A DNA stretch of 64,000 bases from Acanthaster planci. Lineage: Eukaryota > Echinodermata > Asteroidea > Valvatida > Acanthasteridae. Below, in pieces: positions 9,640 through 21,199 of this stretch (position 1 is the first letter of the stretch; each line of letters starts with the position of its first letter). Where the stretch lies: NCBI RefSeq assembly GCF_001949145.1, contig NW_019091366.1, positions 2,015,601 through 2,079,600 of the forward strand, written 5' to 3'. Position numbers and translations under genes: made by a program. The notes below the pieces were generated by a model that searched no databases, was not told the DNA's origin, and was given only the letters and a program-made list of their open reading frames with translations.

Positions 9640-12190
9640 CTTATTGACTTAGTCTTCCAATTGGAACAGACGTCTAACCTTTCATAGGATGGGCCCATCA
9701 GAGGACTATCATGTCTCCAACCCCATGAAGAAAATGGTTCCTCGCTGATGGATTTTTTACAACAAAATATCTCATGTAATTGCCAAACTTAGACTCTATG
9801 ACAACCAACTCCCTTGGGGACCTCTAAAAGACAAATTGTGAAAGCACTGAAATCTAGCTGATGTATTTGTAAAAAGCCACAAATCAAGATTTTTTCTGGG
9901 GGGGTTGGCTATTTCTCCTTAACGGTTCATTATGAGTACATTCATTTTTTTAAATGTTGAAGCATAAATTTGCTTTCAAACAAGGAGAACAGAATTTTAA
10001 AAAGAAATTGAACTGTATCTTCCAGTGCTTCTAGGTAACAATGGGGCACAATCTAAGCTTTCCCCCTTAAATCACTAATGTGAGAACTGTAAAAAAGTGC
10101 AGGCCTCGATTCAAGGCCTGGTCAAATTTACTGAGGTGTACATGTACATGTGCGTCAGGTTTAACACAACCATAATGCTCCCCTTTTCTCAGACAAACAG
10201 AAACGCTCTACACTCAAATATGCTTTCAACCTAAATGTAATGCACGATTTGGCTCACACCCTGCAGCAATACTGAATGAGGTATTCACTTAACAAAGACA
10301 AATTCTTGAAATAGTGAAGATCAGAAGAAAACAAAAACAAAAACAAAAACAAAAAAACAGACAGTAGGCTATATGAAGTGGCCATCTTAGAGAGTAAAGT
10401 TTACTTTGTTGCACGTTAACCTCTCCTGTTTTTTATTGCCATTGAATTAAAATAAAATAGAGCCTAACCCTCTGGTGTGCATGTGGTTAAGTGTAAAACA
10501 AACAATGTTATTATAATTACGTAGTAATGAACACTTCGGTCTGATCACGTTGAGTTTGTTTTTTTTTCAAAAACAAAAATGTAGTTGAGAGGCAGTGCAG
10601 TACTGAAATGAGATGCGCATGCTGAGAAGAAAGATTACATGGCCTTTGTCCTGAATAAAAAGAAAAGATTTCCAATAGTTTGGAGTGCAAGTTGCAATAG
10701 GCAATTCCATTTCTTTCAAATGCCAACACTATTGCTACAGAGTAATTCCTGCCTCTCCCACACACAAAAAAGGGAAAGAGAGAGAGAAAAGTGCAGAATA
10801 TTGAAGGCTTTGATCAAAGGAAACTACAATATCTCAGGTTGGGGACTGGAGCACTGAAATGCTGTCCAAGACAGGCCCAATGCGTGTATTAGGTTACAGG
10901 TCTGACGGACTACCGATGACACAGATTCTCAGACTTGATTTCCCGGGATGCTCTTGTTGGGTCCGCAAGGCACAGGGTAAAATGGAGAGGGGAGCGGTCA
11001 ACAGTGAAAAGCATCTTTGAAGGCACTGATCATCTTTCTTTTGACATTATGTGTAACTACTAATGTACCGGTAACTCCCTCGCGATGCTCTTTTCATTCA
11101 ACCTTCTCTATGATTTTTGCTAATATCAATGCTGCATTGACTGGGGATGGAGCCAAAAGGAAAAAACAAAAAAATAGAGATTTTTTCAGAGGGTAGCAAT
11201 GCTCTTGCTTTAAATTTAAAGAAAAAAAGGGTGTGAATTTGATACAAGAGTTCCATGTTCAATCTGCTGTGTTGCACTGCAGTCACGCAGGCTGAAACAC
11301 TAATGCAAAGATACTACACATATCTCAGTTTGCTGGTGAGAATTATCACAACTCTGCTGAGGTGAAGCGGTGCTGGCAATGAAGTTGCTCAACGCTGATT
11401 TGATTCATGGTCTGGTACTAATAGCTTGCAACCAGTGGGGACATGATAGACAGTTTGATGGAAGACGGTAATAATTAGCAAGATAATTTCATGCCGGACA
11501 CAAGGACAAGACGGTCTGCTGTATAATTACCGTATGCATGTACATGTATGGTATGCACCTGTCTCTGAGATGCACTTGTTACTTGCCCACAAGATAATCT
11601 AGACCGGTCCCTTGGTCCTACTGACACAACTAATATGAGGCTTGCCAATTAGTACAGCACGAAGATGTTTCAGAATGTGTATGTGGACATGCAGCTGTTA
11701 ATTTGTAGTGCTACAGATGAAAGGAAAATTACATTATGAGCAGCAGGGAATCTGGCAAGCAACGCAGATCATAACAAGAGTGGAATAATGAACTGTCTAC
11801 TGGTGTAATTTTTTTATAATGTTGCTCCATGATCATTATACCTATCAGTCCTCAATCCTCCAAACAGTGAAAGACTGAGGACCGTTAAGAGTTGAACTAA
11901 TATTGTGAGGGTTTGTAGATGGAGTGGAACTAATCAAGGACTTAACCCCAAATTCTTCTGTTCAACATGAGAGATGTCTTAACCACTCAATCCTGACATT
12001 GTAAGAGTTGTCTTGGTCGTTCTAGTACAAACGCTCAAGTACAAAGAAAATTCTACACGAACCAGTTTCGTTGGATGAAACAAGAACCCCTTTTTGAACT
12101 GTCACTGTTGTGTGAAAAACTACATCAAGTCCAATTTTACCAACAATCTGCAACTACTGCCTACCTTAGATGACAAAGTCACAGGTCAAC
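9640..12190. other. No gene seen
   Basis: AT-rich sequence with simple repeats, including an (AAAAAC)n run near 10330-10357 and a GA-rich patch near 10775-10795. A hairpin of seven bases (CAGGCCT/AGGCCTG) sits near 10111-10131. A strong minus-strand acceptor near 10645 leads into only 27 open codons and is not called. Confidence 0.5.
10330..10357. repeat. (AAAAAC)n simple repeat
   Basis: About four to five units of aaaaac followed by an A-run and gacag. It is simple sequence only. Confidence 0.85.
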
Positions 12191-12191
12191 T

Positions 12192-12289
12192 CAGACTAAA
12201 AGGACACGGCAGATAAATCTTAACAGGTTGATGCAGCTATCAGACTAAAAGGATATGGCAGATGAACATTAAAAGGTTGATGCACCTAC
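12192..12289. repeat. 49-bp tandem duplication
   Basis: Two adjacent 49-base copies (12192-12240 and 12241-12289) begin cagactaaaagga and end gttgatgca plus a few bases. They differ at roughly nine positions, so the duplication is not recent. It abuts the T-rich segment that follows. Confidence 0.9.
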
Positions 12290-12551
12290 ATGTAATGTAT
12301 ATGTTAAAAAAGTCTATTGCCCGTCTCTTAGAAAACCGTACTTTTTTGTGTTGGTCGTCTTTGTTGTCTTTAAGTTCTTGTTTCAGTACCAATCGTTTTT
12401 TTCTGTACCTTTTTTTCATTGAGGGCATTTTCGACACAAGCTTCAGCTTTTTAAATGTGCCCCACACTCTAGCTGTCTCTCTTAACTCAGAGTACTTCTC
12501 CTTCGTTATTTTAAGCGAAGTTTTCCTTATTTTGTTGCCGATGTCTATAAT
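12243..12551 (-). other. Basic open frame of unknown status (minus)
   Basis: A minus-strand frame without a stop for about 100 codons encodes a lysine/arginine-rich, helix-prone sequence including MKKRYRKKRLVLKQELKDNK. It has no clear start and no matching splice sites. On the opposite strand the same DNA is T-rich and ends in AATAAA (12578-12583) and a gaatgaaatgaaatg tail, which looks more like the 3' end of a decayed retroelement. The basic composition is then simply the shadow of a T-rich strand. I favour the noncoding reading. Confidence 0.2.
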
Positions 12552-12559
12552 TCAACTTT

Positions 12560-12610
12560 GTGTCCTTCAGAGTGTGAAATAAATGTGACTGAATGAAATG
12601 AAATGTCAAT
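12560..12610 (+). repeat. Possible retroelement 3' tail
   Basis: AATAAA at 12578-12583 is followed by tgtgactgaatgaaatgaaatg, a short degenerate tandem like those closing many non-LTR retrotransposon copies. No reverse-transcriptase fragment is visible upstream, so the family is not assigned. Confidence 0.3.
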
Positions 12611-12849
12611 GAAAAGAAAGCCATGATGCAATGAGGCACTGCCTCCTTCAAAATACAGGTAAAAGCGATCCTCGGCCAGTTGCCACAAAAAATGTACATT
12701 TATAGGCCTACAAAAAGTGGAACAAGGCTGACCACTTTTGGCTGTGACCTTCATGTGACATTTTATAATGGCTGAGAGATGGTGTTTGCAATAGGGGAGG
12801 AGGGTAAACACGGAGGGATAAAGCCATGCACAGTTGAGAAGATGCAGGC

Positions 12850-13379
12850 NNNNNNNNNNNNNNNNNNNNNNNNNNNNNNNNNNNNNNNNNNNNNNNNNNN
12901 NNNNNNNNNNNNNNNNNNNNNNNNNNNNNNNNNNNNNNNNNNNNNNNNNNNNNNNNNNNNNNNNNNNNNNNNNNNNNNNNNNNNNNNNNNNNNNNNNNNN
13001 NNNNNNNNNNNNNNNNNNNNNNNNNNNNNNNNNNNNNNNNNNNNNNNNNNNNNNNNNNNNNNNNNNNNNNNNNNNNNNNNNNNNNNNNNNNNNNNNNNNN
13101 NNNNNNNNNNNNNNNNNNNNNNNNNNNNNNNNNNNNNNNNNNNNNNNNNNNNNNNNNNNNNNNNNNNNNNNNNNNNNNNNNNNNNNNNNNNNNNNNNNNN
13201 NNNNNNNNNNNNNNNNNNNNNNNNNNNNNNNNNNNNNNNNNNNNNNNNNNNNNNNNNNNNNNNNNNNNNNNNNNNNNNNNNNNNNNNNNNNNNNNNNNNN
13301 NNNNNNNNNNNNNNNNNNNNNNNNNNNNNNNNNNNNNNNNNNNNNNNNNNNNNNNNNNNNNNNNNNNNNNNNNNNNNNN
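12850..13379. other. Assembly gap (530 N)
   Basis: An unbroken run of 530 N. Open frames that appear to cross it are artefacts of reading N as amino acid X and are not evidence of coding. The left flank is noncoding and the right flank begins accatgatgtagg. Confidence 0.99.
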
Positions 13380-13957
13380 ACCATGATGTAGGAAAATACA
13401 AGCCCTCTAACATTAAATATACCAAAACCAAGTCCCCAAAACATGTCTTATTTTCAGGATGAAATTTTCACAACCCACAACAAAAAGCCAAATTACAGTC
13501 AAAACCACAACCATTCTAAACCCTTAGAATCAACATGATACCACAGGTCTGTTTCACTTCCCCAGACACATGAAACCTCATTTCCAAAAACCATGCATAA
13601 ATTTGAATTCAACTTTATGCTCCTCTGTATCACTGCCTTTCCTGTAAACTAGCTGGGATATTGTGTTATCTATGCAAGATTAACGGGAAGAGTATTTTTT
13701 CATGGCCAGATTACCTAAAAATGATACGTCTAAGATTCCTGGGGTAATTATGATTGATCAGCATATGGCAGGGTTGTATCATCTATCATGGACGGTCGTC
13801 TACACACATTACTGCCTGGTGTGGAAATTGTAGAGGGCTAGGTCACCATAGGTTCATCATAGGTACATGACGTGTACATAGGAGGCACTTGGGGCAAGTC
13901 ACAGGCTGGACTTGGTACCATCAAGCTTCTGAGAAAATAGCAAATTGGTTGCTTCTA
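13380..13957. other. No gene seen
   Basis: Noncoding-looking flank of the first gap. A strong plus-strand acceptor (cttattttcag, exon side from 13458) leads to 26 open codons and a stop, too short to call. Confidence 0.45.
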
Positions 13958-14049
13958 AGCACAAATCAGCCGGGGAACCAGTCGTCAGCAACACATTCTT
14001 CTCAGCACAAATCAGCCGGGGAACCAGTCGTAAGCAACACATTCTGCAT
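13958..14049. repeat. 46-bp tandem duplication
   Basis: Two nearly identical 46-base copies (13958-14003 and 14004-14049) begin agcacaaatcagccgggg and continue aaccagtcg. They differ at only a few positions (tcagcaa against taagcaa, and the copy ends), so this duplication is younger than most others in the window. The unit is GC-richer than its surroundings. Confidence 0.92.
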
Positions 14050-14601
14050 GATGTTGTAACCAGTAACCAGAGTTGGGCTCGGCGGCAAATATCTGTGCTT
14101 GCAAGACTCCAACTTAAGCCATCAGATGGATCCATATTGAGCTACATGTCGGTAATTCCAGAAATGAGGGGGTCTATTTTTCTGTGTCCATGTCACATCT
14201 GACATATGATTTTGTAAGTTCAGAACACATTTTCTAATTTCGAAGAGTAATGAATTAATGCAAATCACCTGCTAAACAAACAGTAATAGGTTGAAAATAA
14301 TTCCGCTGATATTTCCATGTCAAATAACAAAGGTCTGATGTAACAGGGACACAAAAATCATCTTAAGGACAGGTTGTGCTCTCAGAGCTCCAGGGGTCAT
14401 AATAACTTCAATAAGATTGGCTATGGTTGACATTAGCTGTCCTTGATGTTACATAATGAGTCCAAAACTTGAAGGGAGACATTAAATGCTAGTCTTATTT
14501 GTATAGGACACATTGTTTCTTCACAGTAAATTTTTAGAGGTAAAATTTGATCTCCAAGGATTTTGTATCAGGTGTACATCAGAACAGTTGTTTGTTTTCA
14601 G

Positions 14602-14731
14602 AGCTGCCACTCATTACTCCACCTGGCTCATTTTTCCTTGTTACAGCAGACAAGCCCCTTGTAATTGCATCCACTGTCTTCCTGGCTTTACTGAAATCCA
14701 TGGGATATTCTCATTAACTGTGGATGATTGA
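14602..14731 (+). CDS. Candidate terminal exon, 42 codons (plus)
   Basis: A good acceptor (gttgtttgttttcag) ends at 14601. One base in, a frame runs 42 codons to TGA at 14729-14731. Its middle reads RQAPCNCIHCLPGFTEIHG, whose cysteine spacing and GF resemble part of an EGF-like module. It is far too short and incomplete to assign one. The frame is also open upstream of the acceptor, so it does not depend on splicing. It could be chance. Confidence 0.17.
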
Positions 14732-14734
14732 GTT

Positions 14735-17700
14735 GTCTTGCCCCAGGGAGGAAAAAAGAAAATGAAGACTATGATTGTTTCTCGCAAGAACTAGCGAGGA
14801 CTTCTTTGTCAAATATACATGTAGCTGAGTAGGGAAGACAAGACAGCCTAATCAGTGATTCTGACCAATTCACACACAATATTGATGTAAACTTTCTCCG
14901 TCTCTATGACTGTAACATGAGATGAAGGAATAATATTAAAGAAAAGCAAAGAATGAAATGATCTGTATCTAATCTTGGCACAGGAAGTCCAAGAATGGCC
15001 AGACATGCAATAGTCAATGAGGTGAGCTTTGGTAAAAGTATGCGGTATTTATCACATACATTAGAGTCAGGCTAATGATCTATGGTAGTTGACATGGTTT
15101 TTTTTTCCACTGCTGCCTTGATTTTCCCATGGGGAAAATTTTCACTGCTGCAATACCGTACAGAGAAAATATTATTTTCCCAACTTCTGTCTCGGAGCAA
15201 ATTTGGAAGGAGAAACACTGGGCTTAGCAACATGATCAAGGCATGACAGAACAGCCTCAGGCACCTGCCAAGCCAGGCAGGAATTACAATGCATGAAGAT
15301 GTTGATGACTGCCAAAACCAATACAGAAAGGATGAAAATGAGTACATTGTAAGGTGCTGGCTGCACCTCACATCGGCTGGTCATGCCTGTTAGTTGCGGT
15401 CTGAACATTGGTCATTTCATTTCTGCTGATGAAATTAATTGCAGGACTAATTAGTTTTCAGCCAGAGTGATTTTTATCCTGTTGGGACCCATATCACAAG
15501 TCAAAACCCAGGCCGCCGACAGCTGGCAAGAAATAAATTGAGTTTCGGCTTCTGCTTTCCAATCTTATTAAGGTTCCTGGATGAAATCTGCTGATTACTG
15601 AAGTTTAGCACCAAGCGCAGGTAACAGTCGTCAAAATTGCTGCCAAAGTTTTTTTTTTTTTTTTAAAGTACTGTTTTGATATACTATAATAAGACGAGTG
15701 TGTATTCATCTTTCATTCTGTTTTCCAATGATGGGAAATAACACTCCAATATTCAATTTTCCAGGTTATTTATCACAGCAGGCTATCTGTTTGGGGAGGA
15801 ACATGTTTGCTCACAACTGCATTAATATTTGGAGACAGAACTTTGGAACTCTGCCAGCATCACAAACAACAAATCACCACGGGCCTTTTGAGTTGTTATG
15901 ACTTTTGTTCTTAACAAAAGTGTAGAGCATTCCCTCGACATCCAAGGTGTCTTCCTATTGGTTGAATAGTTTGGCTGCTTAATCAAGTACCCTCAGTGGC
16001 AGAAGAGAAACTGATTAACCAGGATATACATAATATGCCAGGTGTGTCTCTTCACAACCCAGCTGAGGCCAGCCATCACAGATCTCTAATTGCGACCTCC
16101 CTCAAATTCAATATGGGATTTCATTTGCGAAGGCCTGTCTGCAGCAACACAGATGGCACTGTCTCCTTAATGAGCATGTCATCTTCTTTCAATCAAGAAA
16201 AGAATGGAATCTACTCAATCTAGCCGGCCGTTCATGTACCTCAGAGTGTCCTGTGTCGTCACAGTGTCTGCAGCAGTCCGCTTTGAGCGTAACAAAAGAG
16301 GACGTGTTTTTTTGGTACTCACTGCATAGGCGTGCCATGAGGTGCGCAAGTATATGCTCGTTTGACATGGAGCACACTGAGTACGTGTAACTAATTTATT
16401 CTGGCATGTATGGTCTTTGCGTACACGCAGAACGTGTGAAAGAACGCTCGTACCCACCTGTCTTTCTTTCGGCGATAGGGGGTGCACTTCAGCTCGGGGC
16501 GGATACTGTGATGCAGTGGGCATGTTCTGTCACCAAAAAGACATCATTTTGCTCAGGTGCTTCAATAAAGTACCCAATGAAATTCCAAGTGAAAGGAATT
16601 TATAATTCCAGCAAGCTTCTGACAATATCAAAGTTGATATGACAGGAAAGCTGCTGCTTTTGATAGAAGTGGTAATGATCAGTTAATATGTCTCACAACT
16701 GGAGGCAAAAAGCAGCGAGTTGTGGAGCCTCAGGCACCCTGCCTCTGCAAAATTCTTGCCTGAGGAGTTTAGGTGGAAAGCAAAATCAGCTGTTGCCTGT
16801 TTGTTGAAAATCTCCCTTCAAGAGCAATCAAGTTCCTCTTAATGTTTTGCCCTGATGATCAAGAGGCAACATCTCTTCATCGCAGGGTTGGACGGGGACA
16901 TGCCAGTCAAAACAAGAAGAATCAATGCAGAGGGTTTCCAATCCATAATCCTGTTTCTCAGGGGGAATCTTTATGTGAAAATTCCAGAAGATAGGGCTCT
17001 GAGTCTGGCCAAGGTGATGACTTTAATCAACTTGTGGTGCCTTTAACCAGTGGGGATGATGGATTATGACTTTGGAACCCAAGGAGCCTTGGAGAATGTC
17101 TAAGATGTTTCATGTCTCATGACACTCCCTCAGAGTTATTGAATCCCAAAGGACACTCGTTTCTGTGAATGTTTCCATGCATGGACTTCTCAGGTTTTCA
17201 ACCTCACTGGACAATGACATTTACATTAATCCAAGTAAAATATACCAAAAACAACAAAGCTTGATCTTAAATTCCCTGCAGGCGATTTCTCGGAGGCGAT
17301 TAACTGTCAATGAGACATGTAAATGACGCTTCAACTTGCCACTTGCAGAGTTTAGTCCAGGGCAGTGACTTTCTCTTCAGCCCTTCAAATTGCCTCAGCG
17401 TCTAAAACTTGAAAATGTATGAACACGTCAATTTCTGAGGAAGACTGATTATTTGAATGGATGAACAATTATTTCTGCCATCACCGTTCATTTTCTTCCT
17501 GCATCTAACCCTCAGAATGAAAATGTTTGAGTGTACATGTAACAACACAATGAAGAGAACTCCTTTTATTCTTTTATTTTCATCCATGGCTCATTTGTAG
17601 TCAAGTCTCTGTGTGTATTATGGGTTGTTGTTCTAACTAAAGCTCTCCAGTTGAAATGTTTGAAGAGCTGCTGACATTCTAGAGTTGGAATCGCTCTCGA

Positions 17701-19140
17701 CCATTTCTGAGTGACAGGCTCTCAATCTCCTGAAGAAATATGCAACAGTTCAAAATTGTTAACAAGTTGCTGAGAATTCAGAACCTGTTACTTTTGCTGG
17801 TGGGGCTTGATTCTACACTCTGTAATGTGGATGCTAGCTGAAGTACTTTAAGAAGCAAAACTGTGAGGAACAACCAACGACAGACGAATTAGTGAATCAA
17901 GTTATTAAAAAGAAGGAATTTCGTGAGTGAAACCTCCCAAGGCTAGAGCATCCAGAGACAGAAAATGGATCCAAAGAAGGAATTTAGTTAAAAAGGAAGA
18001 GGACGATAAAAAGATGTGAACTTGAGGTCTGTTGAATGTTTAGAACTGCCAAGGATCCTGAATGTATCTCCTGTTTGACACAGGACTCCCTTGAGAGAAG
18101 ATGCACAGGGAAGGAAATAAAAGAAATGTCTGTTCTAGGCACAGAGGAAAACCTCAGAAACAGGATGTAAACAACTCACAAAGTCAAGTAGGACTTGAAA
18201 AACCTGATGCAGGATGCACTGAGTGAGATTTGGACTGGGTTCAGCAATCAAAGGTAAGGAGAGGATGGCTGAGTTTTAAGCTGATGTCCTTAACACGGCA
18301 GATTTGGATTTGAGAAGTTAGTGATGACAAGACAAGCATGATTAGGGAACCAAGAAAAAAGATCATGTCAGCATTGGGAAAAGTCCTTTCAGCTGTCCCT
18401 TGGCACTAATTAGCAAGGGGCCATTCTCGCAAAGATGATTATGCCCTGGATGATGCCACTACGACATGGAGAAAAGATTGAGAGCAGGGCATCTCTAAGG
18501 AGGCCTCAAGTACATGGATGACATTTGGAAAAAGGCTTAACCCAACGAGAGAGACATGACGCTGCATGTTAAACACTGAGTAGAAGAGACTGGAGCAGAT
18601 GGTAATTGAGAAGATTTTGGAGAGGGAGTATTAAGAAGACAGGATCTTTACCTAGTATTTGAGAAGATGGGAATTGGCCTGGGAGTAGAAGGATTTTTAT
18701 GGCTCACTTTTAGATTGAATGTTCCTTTTTTTTCTTTTTCTTTTTCTATTTTTAGTTCCTGGACCAAGAATAATCTCTGCCGATGAAGGGCAATATCCAT
18801 TAAATCTTTGATAGCCCCTAGAGGATATTTCAAAATGAGAAAACACAACCTCTTTTTGGGGAAAGTGATTAGGTAAGAGCTCAATGGATATTTTTCAGTA
18901 TTTCTTGAAGTTAAGGATGAGTGAGATTTCAAGGCCTTGAAAGATGTCACCAGTACTGAATAGAAATATCCAGAACATTTTCCAACCGCAAAGAATGAAT
19001 GCGGCATGCACAATGTAATTATTGCTCTGCTGGGAATATCATATGCACTATAGAATCATGATGAACGAAACCAAAAATGCTCTATAACCAGGCTAAAAGG
19101 TTTCAGGAATTTTAAGAAATGCGACACCAAACAGCAGAGT
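14735..19140. other. No gene seen; purine-rich strand near 18 kb
   Basis: Long stretch without a supported gene. It contains T15 at about 15648, several strong but unpaired donors on the minus strand near 16310 and 16450, and a plus strand distinctly rich in A and G from about 17880 to 18660 with a TCAAAG|GTAAGG donor near 18254. The purine-rich part has frequent stops in all plus frames, so it is not coding; it could be untranslated transcript or simply biased sequence. Confidence 0.45.
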
Positions 19141-19142
19141 AA

Positions 19143-19484
19143 TGCAATATACATGTACGTGCACTTGTGCCGGCAGAAAACGACAATGTAATCAATTATA
19201 CTGTCGGACTGTGTGTGAAGATGACTCGGATGATTGCAGGAATTGAAGAGTTCGAGGAGACACACCTGTCTTTTATCGCAACGTCACGGTCGGCTGATGT
19301 TAATAACAGCTCAAAGAAATTAATTCAAAATGGAATGAACTTGAGCAAGGGTTCAAGCTGTCGAGTACATGTGTATAGCTGTCACTGTGATGCTGAAATT
19401 GCAAAAAAAAAAGAGAGAAAGAGGGACTTGAGAAGCAATTATCAGTGGAGGACAAACTGCAGATTGGTCAAGCATGGTGTATGA
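19143..19484 (+). other. Open frame with coding-like codon use, unknown
   Basis: A plus-strand frame is open for 113 codons before TGA at 19482-19484. From about 19167 the codons favour G or A in the first position, and the predicted peptide is polar and mixed (for example MIAGIEEFEETHLSFIATS), with a Cys/His-containing stretch and a lysine-rich end. There is no ATG at a suitable place, no clear splice donor, and a poor acceptor (cttgtgccggcag). Frames of this length are expected a few times by chance here. No family is recognised. Confidence 0.2.
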
Positions 19485-19842
19485 AGTACAGAAGTACTGT
19501 AGATGATGGGTTGTTTTACTCAAGTTTGAACCCATAAAATCAAAGGGGAAACAATGCCGATTGCATATCTGATACACATCATTCAAGGAAACACATGACA
19601 GATTTTCCTTGACTCACTTTTCTATGCATCTTTATAATCTTCTTCAATGTACAAAACTAGGGTACATTTATTTAAAGGGCACTTTTAAAAACATCACAAA
19701 CTGTCCAAACTCTTCCAGAGGCGTGAGGGCGCTGTTGCTGTGATGTAAATCAGGGGAGGCACTGTTCAGCTTGTATATATGTGTACACTGTATTCAGGTT
19801 CAAATTTTGACCTGGCCAGTTGCTACACATATTTACACAACA

Positions 19843-20238
19843 TTATACAACAGTAAATTGCCTAAGAAAAGGAAATTTACGATCGCAAAATATAAAAATT
19901 CTAGCATTTTTTGGCATGCAAATCAATGCAACATTGAGGCTCAGTGCCTTAGATGACGTCACAGTTTTGCTCATGAATATGCACAAATGCATCAGTGTAA
20001 AACTAAAACGGCCCAAAATACAGATTAAAATGGCAACACAAAAATGGAAAACAAGGATAATTGAAACACAAAGATGAAGTAAATTAATTTGATTACACGG
20101 TCCTTTTAGTATTGATTCCTTAAAAATGGCTGTCCATATACATAAAGTTTTGGCAGCATATCTTTCTACTGCACTTGAAAGAACTTTCATACAGTCATCT
20201 GAAGACAGATTCTGCCTCATTAAAGGTGAATAAATCAA
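19843..20238 (-). other. Open frame, possible exon at its start (minus)
   Basis: A 131-codon minus-strand frame. Its first third, after a modest acceptor (aatgaggcag, exon side from 20211), reads NLSSDDCMKVLSSAVERYAA and continues as a plausible amphipathic helix with good codon periodicity. The rest becomes hydrophobic as the strand becomes T-rich, which suggests noncoding. The acceptor phase would fit the candidate exon at 20580-20655, which ends on a codon boundary. No donor is evident after the coding-like part. Unknown family. Confidence 0.2.
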
Positions 20239-20579
20239 GTTAGGTTTCTTGACTGATATGACTCAGTGGTAAAAGATAACGTACGAAACTAAACAATCTA
20301 TGTATTAATTTACAAAAATCGTCAAAACACAACATTGAAATTTGTAAAACAAGACAATCAATTGAAAAAGCAAAGAAGTTCTTCAAGAAAAAACCTCATT
20401 TGATCACTTGAGGTTGTAACAGTCATCTCATAATTTCTTCCTTTCTGCTCTGGTAATTTTTAGCAGGCAGGTATATGTACACATTATTTTCCCCCAGTCA
20501 TAAGTCAACCATAAAAATTCATACGCACAACCTTGGAAAGCTGGGATTTCCTATAAATAGTTAACGGTACATGCTTCAC

Positions 20580-20655
20580 CTGTGGAACTGCCGCTCCAGT
20601 GACAACATTGATTTTTTCCTCAGAATTTGAAATTTGCTGCAGTCTCCTCAGACTA
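20580..20655 (-). CDS. Candidate 76-bp internal exon (minus)
   Basis: On the minus strand ctaaatcctttgcag gives a good acceptor and CCACAG|GTGAAG a good donor, 76 bases apart. One base in, the codons read SLRRLQQISNSEEKINVVTG and five more residues, ending exactly on a codon boundary. Seventeen of 25 codons begin with A or G. A second acceptor (gactgcag) inside would give a 57-base exon in the same frame. Neighbouring minus-strand segments at 20942-21070 and 19843-20238 have compatible phases, so this is the best place in the window for a real split gene. No homologue is recognised. Confidence 0.3.
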
Positions 20656-20941
20656 CTGCAAAGGATTTAGGGTAGATTGAGCCAGCAAGAATCAGTTCCA
20701 AAGGTCTGATCTCAGTCAATGCTGCCATAGCATATGAAAGCATTGTATAAGGTACAAAACAGCCCATGGAAGGACAAGACTTGGACTTTCAGAATGGACA
20801 TGTTGAGAATGGGTATAAATGATTCATGAGATTGACATTCTGGGGATGAAAGCCAGTAAGTGGTTGGGGATTATGACTGCTGCAAACCTGTATGTCCCAC
20901 TCTCTGGAAAGCTATACAGACCTTCTGCCTTAATGACAAAG

Positions 20942-21070
20942 TCAATCCGCTAAAATTATAGGTAGAAGACAGTACTCAGACAGCACAGCTGTAGCATCCA
21001 TTGATATTCCAAATATAGATTTCGCTTGACTTGAAAGGGGAAAACTCACACTCCCAAGGGATTTATCAGC
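20942..21070 (-). CDS. Candidate exon after a T11CAG acceptor (minus)
   Basis: The strongest acceptor in the window, a run of T ending tttcag on the minus strand (21071-21083), opens a frame of 42 codons to TGA at 20942-20944, starting ADKSLGSVSFPLSSQAKS. A GTGAGTTT donor 21 bases in could make this a 21-base microexon (21050-21070); a weak GTACTG donor further on would join in phase to 20655. Which of these, if any, is used cannot be told from the sequence. No family is recognised. Confidence 0.22.
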   Translation of the reverse strand, partial: ADKSLGSVSFPLSSQAKSIFGISMDATAVLSEYCLLPIILAD

Positions 21071-21180
21071 CTGAAAAAAAAAATGACAAAGTGGCAGCAC
21101 TAAACCCCCACTGAAGCATAAAAAACTGTCACGTAATAATACATACTTGAGGTTAAGTTTCTACTTTAAAGGTTACATGT

Positions 21181-21199
21181 ACATGTTTTTAAAACATGT
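21181..21199. repeat. 19-bp perfect palindrome with p53-like half-site
   Basis: ACATGTTTT and AAAACATGT flank a single T. The right part contains AAACATGTTT, which matches the RRRCWWGYYY half-site of p53-family factors. Since ACATGT is abundant here, this is probably incidental. Confidence 0.6.

Noticed and set aside
12545-13462. Open frames up to 299 codons across the first gap
   Set aside because: They consist almost entirely of N translated as X, so there is no coding evidence.
13458-13538. 26 open codons after a good plus-strand acceptor
   Set aside because: Too short to distinguish from random sequence, and there is no supporting downstream signal.
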